Made by a program: the position numbers and the translations under genes
Shown: one piece after another, positions 56,961-64,000 of the stretch
Layout: each line of letters opens with the position of its first letter
Numbering within the stretch: the first letter of the stretch is position 1
From: Callipepla californica brunnescens
Lineage: Eukaryota; Chordata; Aves; Galliformes; Odontophoridae
Assembly (NCBI GenBank): GCA_023055505.1
Contig: JALIRH010000116.1
Location: 1 to 64,000 of the forward strand
Direction of reading: 5' to 3'
DNA: 64,000 nt
Notes under the pieces: generated by a model
Database searches by the model: none
What the model was told of the DNA's origin: nothing
Seen by the model: only the letters and a program-made list of their open reading frames with translations

Positions 56961-57390
56961 GTCGCTGTGGATCGCTATGGGTCCCAATGGATCGCTGTGG
57001 TTCCTGGCATGGGTCGCTATGGGTCAAGCTGTGGGTCACTTTGGGTTGCTGTGGGTGTCTGTGGGTCCAGCTATAGGTCACTGTGGGTCTCAGTGAGTCG
57101 CTGTGGGTCTCTATAAGTTGCTGTGGGTAACTATGAGTCTCTATGTGTTTCTATGGGTCGCTGTGGGTCTCTATGGGTCGCTGTGGGTCCTGCTGTGGGT
57201 CACTGTGGGTCGCTGTGTGAGCTATCGGTCTCTGTGGGTTGCTGTGGTTCCCCCTATAGGTTGCTGTGGGTCGGTTGGGTCGCTGTGGGTCCCGCTATGG
57301 GTCGCTGTGAGTCTCTATGGGTCGCTGTGGGTCTCTATGGGTCAGTGTGGGTCACTGTGGGTCAGTGTGGGTCGCTGTGGGTCCCGCAGA

Positions 57391-57590
57391 AGGCGGTGTG
57401 CCCAGAGCGAAGCCACGCCCAGCTATGGGGCGGATGTGGGGCAGCTACGGGGCAGCCATGGGTCACCATGGATCTCCATGGGGTCCCTACGGATCTCAAT
57501 GGGGTCTCCACTGATCTCAGTGGATCTCAATGGGGTGGCTATGGGGCAGCTGTGGGGCAGCAATGGGGCACTGACCTATTCCCCTCAGAA
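57391..57590. repeat. Transition between minisatellites
   Basis: Short mixed stretch with 11-bp-type units (AGCTATGGGGCGG, GGGGCAGCTACGGGGCAGCC) and ATGGGGTCTCC-like units. It links the two CTATGGG families. Confidence 0.7.
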
Positions 57591-58440
57591 TGCCGCCACT
57601 GCATCTCCTCCACCTCCTGCAGGAGCACCTCTGTGGGGCAGAACTCTGCCCCACACCTTCACCCCAAACATCCACACCACAGCTCAGCCCCACAGCGCTG
57701 CCCCACATCCCACACATTTGCCCCACATCTCTGCCCCTCATCCCCTGGCCACACAGCTCAGCCCCACATCCCACAGCTCAGCCCCTCATCCCACACCTGG
57801 CCCCAGAGCTCAGCCCTGTGGCTCTGCCCCACACATCTGCCCCAAACCCCACACCTGGACCCACAGCTCAGCCCCACATCCCTCAGCTCTGCACCACAGC
57901 TCAGCCCCTCACCCCACACCTGGCCCCAGAGCTCAGCCCTGTGGCTCTGCCCCACACATCTGCCCCAAACCCCACACCTGGACCCACAGATCTGCCCCAC
58001 ATCCCACACCTCTGCCCCACGGCTCAACCCCACAACTCAGCCCCATAGTGCTGCCCCATATCCCACACCTCAGCCCCACGGCTCAACCCCAATCTGCACA
58101 TACCTGCCCCACATCCCACAGCTCTGCCCCACATACCTACCTGCCCCACAGATCAGCCCCACATTCCACAGCTCTGCCCCATGGATCAGCCTCACATCCC
58201 GCAGCTCAGCCCTGCATCTGAGCCCCACATCTGCTCATACCTGCACCACACCTCCGCCCCCCAACCGCCACAGCTCTGCCCCACAGATCCACCCCACAGC
58301 TCAGCCCCGCATCCAACAGCTCTGCCCCAATCAGTGCACCTGGACCCACAACTCTGCCCCACAGCTCTGCCCCAAGCCTGGACCCCACACCCACGACCCC
58401 AGCCCCAAATCCCTGCCCCATAACCCCATAACCTGACCCC
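57591..58440. repeat. C-rich minisatellite (CCCCACATCCCACAGCTCAG family)
   Basis: Units such as CAGCTCAGCCCCACATCCCA and CAGCTCTGCCCCACA. A direct repeat of about 93 bp occurs at about 57781 and 57904 (offset 123). Proline- and histidine-rich open frames here are by-products. Confidence 0.88.
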
Positions 58441-58800
58441 GGCCCCATAACCGCCCCTCCCGCCCTGCCACTGACCACGTGCTCTGCTTCCAGCTCCGCT
58501 TCCACCATGCGGCCGCTTCCGGCCCCACGGCACAGCTCGGCCAATCACAGCACAGATCGGCAGCGGAAAGGGCGGGGTGTGGGGGAGCGAGGCGGAACAG
58601 TGCCACTGGAACGAGGCACGATGACCGGAAAGGACTGAAACTTCTGGGAGCGCGGATTTCCGGCAGCGAGCGGGGCATTGTGGGTAAGGAGGCGGAAGCA
58701 CGCCTGGAAGTGGGAAACCGGAAGCCAGTGGGAAGCGAGTGGGCATGGCCAACGTTAAGCCTCGCATTCGAGCCACGCCCCAACGTGCAATGACCCGAAG
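58441..58800. promoter_or_regulatory. CpG-rich promoter-like segment
   Basis: Dense in CpG, with a CCAAT box (GGCCAATCACAG, about 58538), a GC box (AGGGCGGGG, about 58569), several ETS-type CCGGAAG/CTTCCGG motifs (around 58512, 58624, 58690 and 58718) and GGGCATTGTGGG (about 58673). This mix is usual for housekeeping promoters. No TATA box or clear gene follows on either strand, so a promoter is plausible but unproven. Confidence 0.45.
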
Positions 58801-59100
58801 TGACCCCGATGTGACGCAAAATGACCCCAAATATCCCAGATTACTTCCAACACTTCTTGGAAGCGCTGCGCCCCAAAGGGCCCCAAAATGACCCCAAAGT
58901 GACCCCAAAACCCTATAACGACCCCATAAGGACCATATCAAATCCCCTATGGGGTCACTTCTTGGTGTCTCTGCAGGCCACGATGCAGCACTGCACCCCA
59001 AAGTGCTCCAGAGTGACCCCAAAGTGACCGTAAATCGGCCCTAATGACCCCAAAAAACCCAAATCCTGGAACGGCCCCAAAACGGCCACACGGGGTCGCT
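58801..59100. repeat. Minisatellite with TGACCCCAAA units
   Basis: Roughly 10-13 bp units (TGACCCCAAA and variants), interrupted by a 50-bp exon-like piece at about 58948-58998 that is repeated near 59097-59130. Confidence 0.8.
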
Positions 59101-59216
59101 TCTTCTTGGTGTCCCTGCAGGCCACAACGTAGCGCTGTGCGACGTTGAGTGGCGATGAATATCCGTCAGCGTACAACGTGTCCTCAAACAGCACCGAGGA
59201 ATCATCCTGCGGCTGT
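59097..59216 (-). pseudogene. Unidentified exon-like segment
   Basis: On the minus strand a CAG precedes an open stretch reading DDSSVLFEDTLYADGY and then QRYVVACRDTKKK, with balanced, protein-like composition unlike the minisatellites around it. Both ends are repeated nearby: the first part at 59417-59460 and the last part at about 58948-58998. I do not recognise the protein. It may be one exon of a gene with minisatellite introns, duplicated in part, or a fragment. Frame and strand are inferred. Confidence 0.35.
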
Positions 59217-59792
59217 TATAGAGCAATTATGGGGTCAGGGGGAATTTATGGGGTCGGGAGGAAAGCAATGGGGTCAGGGGGAATTATGGGGTCAGGGGGA
59301 ATTTAAAGGGTTGGAGGGGGAACAGGGGAACTAATAGGGTCAGAGGGAAAATTAATGGGGTCACGGGGGGAACAGGTGAATTATGGGGACGCGGGGAAAG
59401 TAATGGGGTTGGGCTGATGTGACCTCAAACAGCACCGAGGAATCGTCCTGCGGCTGTTCTAGGGCAATTATAGGGTCGGGGGGAATAGGGGAAGTAACAG
59501 GGTCAGGAGGTGAAGTAATGGGGTCACAGGGGGGAATTGATGGGGTTGGGGGGGAAATTATAGGGTCATGGGGGGGAATTATGGGGTCGGGGGAAAATTG
59601 TGGGGTCAGGGGGGAACTAATGGGATTTGGGGCTGACATTTGGGGGAAATAATCGGATTCTGGGGCTGATAATGGAGATTTTGGGGTGGAATTGCAGGAT
59701 TTTGGTGCTGAGTTTTGGGGTCAGATATCGACATTATAGGGCTGGGTTATGGGGTCCGTTCGTGCCCTTTTGGGGCCGGGTTCTGTGCTGTG
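59217..59792. repeat. G-rich minisatellite (AATTATGGGGTCAGGGGG family)
   Basis: Units of about 18-20 bp built on ATTATGGGGTC plus a G run. A piece of exon-like sequence (59417-59460) is embedded. It ends where homology to the subtelomeric unit resumes at 59793. Confidence 0.88.
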
Positions 59793-61260
59793 GGTCCTAA
59801 AACTAAAGAGAACCCTACCCCTTCCACTAAACCTTCATCTACATCCCTAACCCTTACCCTAAACCTAAATCTACACCAAAACCTAACCCTAACCCTAACA
59901 TGTCTTCTAACTGTAAAACTAATGCTTCACCTAACCCGAACTGAAACCCTAGGATTAAACCTTACCTAACACCTAGCTATATTCCTAACCCTATCCTGAA
60001 ACCTAACGTTAACCCTAACCCTAAAAACAACTTGGAACCAAACCCTAACCCTAACCTAACCCTTATCAGAACCCTAAATCTAATCCTAACCGTTACCTTA
60101 ATTTAACTCCAATTCTACCTGAAATCTAAATGGGACCTTAAAACCAACCCCAAATTTAAGCCCAACCCTAAGCCTAACACAAAGCATTAGATTACCACAG
60201 CCATCACCTAACTTCTAACCCTGACCCTAACACTAATACTAAACCAAAACAGATTCCAAATACTAACCCAATTCCTATTCTGAAACCCAAAACTATTCCA
60301 AAAACAAACCCAAGGCCTAACCTTTCTCTCACCCTAACAATCAAAGAAAACCTATTCCTAAACCTAATCCTAAATCTAGTCCTAATCCTAACCCTCACCC
60401 TTAATCTAACCCTGTCAACGGTTTACCGGGCTGGATCGGCCCGGTTCCGTGACGATTGCTGCGGGGACCCACGGACCCACGCCCCAGGAAAGGGCAAGGA
60501 AAAAGGGAAAAGGGAAAAGGGAGATGGGCCTAGAAACAAAACAGCGGCAACGATCTGAGGAGGAAAGCTAATTTACTAAATAAGATATTAGAAAGCAAAA
60601 TAACACAATATAATACAATGTAATTGGAATTGAGGCTAATGAATCAAACAAAATGAGCAAGAGAGAGTGTCCGATAAACCGAAGGCCTTACGCTAATGCT
60701 GAAGGCGATACGGCAGTGAGCACCCACTGCTGAGTCGATCCCGAAGGAAAGAGAGTGTCCCGTGACCGCTGAGGGTTTTTATCTGTTCCCTCTGAGCGGA
60801 AAACACGTAAAAATACAAAGCATCGCAAAGTCCTCTGGGGAATGTAGTGCTTCTTCTCTTCTCAGACAGGTATACCTGGAATTATCAATGATCTATGGAG
60901 CTGGAGTATTAGCTCTTCAACTCCTAATGCAATACATGATGTTATGATGTGGAATACCAGTACCAAAAAATCATAAATCCATGACAAACCCCAACCCCCA
61001 CCCAGAAGCTAACACTTAGCATTGTACAATACCTAAACGTACCCCTAATCCTTATCACTAAACCTAAAAGGAACCTGAAACATAGTGCTAAATCTGACCC
61101 GAACCCTAACCCTAAACTTCATCCTATTCCCAAACCTCGCCCTATTCAGAACCCTATTCCTAACCCGAACACTAACCCTTACTCTATTACTAACTTGAAG
61201 ACTAACCCTAACAATGAACCAATTCCTAAACCTTTTCCTTCCTCCAAATTGATTCCTAAC
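59793..61260. repeat. Separate partial copy of the subtelomeric unit, split by a solo LTR
   Basis: From GGTCCTAAAAC it follows U1 from 35574 to about 36635 with more differences than U1-U3 show among themselves. It lacks about 273 bp between two anchors present in U1-U3 and has extra sequence near 61100-61200. The solo LTR at 60413-60986 interrupts it. To its right it passes into degenerate CCCTAA. Confidence 0.88.
60413..60986 (-). mobile_element. Solo LTR of the ERV-1 family, with 5-bp target duplication
   Basis: 574 bp bounded by TGTCA and TGACA, related to the ERV-1 LTR at 6395-6935 and with a TATA-like GATAAAAA on the minus strand at 60783-60776. The target duplication AACCC lies at 60408-60412 and 60987-60991. 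The uninterrupted site (TAATCTAACCCCAACCCCCA) is present in U1, U2 and U3 near 36447, 41773 and 47075. No internal retroviral sequence remains. Confidence 0.92.
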
Positions 61261-64000
61261 ACTAACCCTAACCCTAATCAAACCCGAACCCTATTCTTAA
61301 CCCTAAATCTAACCGTATCCCAATCCCTAACTCTTACCATAACCCTAACCCTAAGTCTTACTCTATCACTAACCCTAACCCTACATTAACCCTATCCTAA
61401 CCCTAACCATAACCCTAACCTAAACCTAATCCCAATCCTAACCCTAACCCTACCCTAACCCCTAACACTAATCCCCTAAACCTTACCACAACCCTAACCC
61501 TGAACCCTAACACTACCCTAACCCTGAACCTAACCCTAATCCTACCCTAACACCAACCCTCACCCTAACCCTAACCCCTAACCCTAACACTAATCCCCTA
61601 ACCCTAACCCCCTAACCCTAACCCTAACCTAACCCTTACCCCAACCCTAACCCCTAACCATACCCTAACCCTAACCCTAAACCCTAACACTACCCTAACC
61701 CTGAACCTAACCCTAATCCTACCCTAACACCAACCCTCACCCTAACCCTTACCCAAACCCTAAACGTACCCTAACCCTAACACTAACCCTACCCTAACTC
61801 TAACCCTACCCTAACCCTACCCTAACTCTTACCCTATCCCTAACCCTAACCCCTAACCCTAATACTGACCCTAACCCCTAACCCTAACCCTTACCGTAAA
61901 TTCTAATCCAACCCTAACCCTTACCCTAACCCCTAACCCTACCCTAACCCTACCCTAACCCTCAAATCTAACCCTAATTCTACCCTAACCCTAACCCTAC
62001 CCTTAACCCTGACCCTAACCATACCCTAACCCTTACCTAACCCTAACTCTACCCTAATCCTTAACCCTAAACCTACCCTAACATTTACCCTAACCCCTAA
62101 CCCTTACCCTAACCCCTACCTAACCATAACTCTAACACTAACCCTAACCCTACCCTAACACCTAACCCTACCCTAACCCTGTGCTAACCCTAACCCTGAC
62201 CCTGACCCTGACTCAAACCCTACCCTTAACCCTGACCCTGACCCTAACTCTACCCTAACCCTTACCTACCCCTAAGCCATAACCCTAACCCTAACACTAA
62301 CCCTAACCTAACACTAACCCTACCCTAACTCTAACCCTACCCTAACCCTACCCTAACTCTTACCCTATCCCTAACCCTAACCCCTAACCCTAATACTGAC
62401 CCTAACCCCTAACCCTAACCCTTACCGTAAATTCTAATCCAACCCTAACCCTAACCCTACCCTAACCCTACCCATACCCCTACCCCTACACTAACCCTTC
62501 CCCTAACCCTTACCTATCCCTAACCCTAGCCCTACCCTAACCCTAACCCTTACCCTATCCCTAACCCTAACCCTTACCCTAACCCTTACCTATCTCTAAC
62601 CCTACCCTAACCCTTAACCCTAACCCTTATCCCTAACCCTACCCTAACCCTCCAATCTAACCCTAATTCTACTCTAACCCTAACCCTACCCTAACCCTAA
62701 ACCCTAACCCTACCATAACCCTATTGATGGACCCTAACCCTACACTAACCCTAACCCCTTACCCTAACACCTAACCCTAACCCTAAACCTTGCCTAACCC
62801 TATTGATGGACCCTAACCATAACACTAACCCTACCCGTAATCCTACCCCTAACCCTTACCCAACCCTAACCCTAACCCTAATCCAACCTAACCCTAACCC
62901 TAACCCTACCCCTACCCATACACCTAACCCTAACCCCTAACCCTAAACCCTAACCCTATTTATGGACCCTAACCGTAACCGGAACCCTAACCCTAACTTT
63001 ACCCTAACCCTACCCGTAACCCTACCCCTAACCCTTACCCTATTCTAACCCTAACCCTAACCCTAACCCTAACCCTACCCTAACCCTAACTCCTAACACC
63101 TTAACCCTAATCCTAACCCCTAACCCTTACCCTACCCTAACCCTACCCCTACCCTACCCTAACACTAACCCCTAACCTTAACCCCTAACCCTAACCCTAC
63201 CCTAACCCTAACCCTACACCCTAACCCTAACACAAATCCTACCCTAACCCTATCCTAACCCTACCCTAATCTAACCCTAACCCTATTGATCGACCCAAAA
63301 CCTAACCCTAACCCTACCCTAACCCTAAAACCCTAACCCTGACTCACACCCTACCCGTAACCCTGACCCTAATACTTACCATAACCATTATCTAACCCAA
63401 ACCCTACCCCTTAAACCTAACCCTAACCCTACCCTAACCTTTACCCTAACCCTAACCCTTACTTAACCATAACCCTACCCTAACACTAACCCTAACCCTC
63501 CCGTAAACCCTAACCCTTACCCTACCCTAACCCTTACCCTAACCCTACCCTAATCCTAACCCCTAACCCCAACCCCTAAGCCCTTATCCTGCCCCTAACC
63601 CTTACCCCACCCTAACCCTAAACCCAACCCTACCCTAGCCCTAAACCTACCCCAGCCCTAACCCCTAACCTTAACCCTAAGCACTAACCCAAACCCTACC
63701 CTAACCCTAACCCTACCCCTAACGCTTACCATAACCCTAACCCTAAACCTTACCCTAACACTAACCCTACCCTAACCCTAACCCTGACACTGACCCTAAC
63801 CCCTAACCCTAACCCTTACCGTAACCTCTAATCCAAACCTAACCCTAACCCTACCCTTACCTTAACCCTACCCATACCCCTACCCTTACCCCTACCCCTA
63901 CCCTAACCCTACCCTTACCCCTACCCCTACCCAAACCCTACCCTAACCCCTAACCCTTACCCTAACCATACTATAAGCCTAACCCTGACCCTAACACTGA
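61261..64000 (-). repeat. Degenerate CCCTAA block with CCCCTAA variants
   Basis: 2.7 kb of CCCTAA with frequent CCCCTAA, CCCTACC and CCCTTACC variants, more scrambled than the interstitial blocks of U1-U3. A stretch of about 130 bp near 61790-61920 is repeated near 62322-62452. The string TTGATGGACCCTAACC recurs at about 62724 and 62805, with variants near 62958 and 63285. It continues past the right edge of the window. Confidence 0.92.

Larger units (their letters stand above)
55408..57390. repeat. Minisatellite, 10-bp unit (GCTGTGGGTC/GCTATGGGTC)
   Basis: Two kilobases of imperfect 10-bp units. Four copies of a different, roughly 100-bp block lie within it (about 55502, 55813, 56062 and 56846). 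Because 30 bp make ten codons, long frames with Trp, Gly, Ser and Cys patterns arise by chance. The CTATGGG core is shared with the 11-bp array at the left edge of the window. Confidence 0.93.

Noticed and set aside
57103..58436. ORFs of 372 and 437 codons and a minus-strand ORF of 276 codons at 58192-59022
   Set aside because: They cross unrelated minisatellites and the CpG-rich segment; composition follows the repeat units (Trp/Gly/Ser, then Pro/His/Cys).
58506..58637. Small ORF with a good Kozak context (CCACCATGCGG) in the CpG-rich segment
   Set aside because: It overlaps the CCAAT and GC boxes, has promoter-like composition and shows no recognisable protein feature.
61261..64000. True chromosome end at the right side of the window
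   Set aside because: Orientation is CCCTAA on the plus strand, opposite to a right-hand telomere, and the units are heavily scrambled.

Overview
The window looks like a vertebrate, most likely bird (probably galliform), subtelomeric or otherwise repeat-dominated chromosome region. Reasons: a CR1-type LINE fragment, three degraded endogenous retroviruses (ERVs; one with alpharetrovirus-like env and TM features, one with an ENS-1/ERNI-like gag-type ORF), many kilobases of degenerate TTAGGG/CCCTAA sequence in both orientations, GC-rich minisatellites, and a host gene fragment (XPO1/CRM1 exons with spliceosomal introns). I see no prokaryotic gene organisation, no RNA genes and no clearly intact host protein gene. 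The only long undisturbed reading frames with protein-like composition are two ORFs of the first ERV.

Layout from left to right. 1-2512: minisatellite with an 11-bp unit. 2513-6935: minus-strand ERV-1 with 5' LTR, a tRNA-Lys-type primer site, a small membrane-protein ORF, a gag-like ORF, protease, RT and a truncated RNase H. 6936-7440: CR1 LINE fragment. 7630-10338: four exons of an XPO1-like pseudogene fragment in intronic sequence. 11081-12472: degenerate TTAGGG. 12473-17950: plus-strand gammaretrovirus-like ERV-2 (tRNA-His-type primer site, decayed gag-pol, no env, no 3' LTR). 18141-19571: more degenerate TTAGGG. 19572-34385: a satellite array of 26 monomers of about 590 bp with higher-order structure (trimers of exactly 1,773 bp).

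34386-34827: degenerate CCCTAA. 34828-51225: three tandem copies of a 5.3-5.75 kb subtelomeric unit. Each unit runs from CCCTAA-rich sequence through near-pure interstitial telomeric repeat and a strand flip to TTAGGG-rich sequence, and ends in a short piece of retroviral protease. 51040-55407: plus-strand ERV-3, whose protease end supplied that piece; it keeps RT, RNase H, integrase, env and a 3' LTR. 55408-57390: 10-bp minisatellite carrying four copies of a block with a CTCF-like motif. 57390-59790: further GC-rich minisatellites, a CpG-rich promoter-like stretch and duplicated exon-like fragments. 59793-61260: a separate partial copy of the subtelomeric unit, broken by a solo LTR of the ERV-1 family. 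61260-64000: degenerate CCCTAA variants.

The parts do not form a pathway; they record how the region was built. Retroviral insertion, tandem duplication with one breakpoint in a provirus, satellite homogenisation and minisatellite growth can be ordered relative to one another. The strongest observations are the satellite's higher-order structure, the 5.3-kb triplication with its breakpoint at ERV-3, the solo LTR whose empty site survives in three paralogous copies, and the CTCF-like blocks next to a CpG-rich stretch and telomeric repeats.
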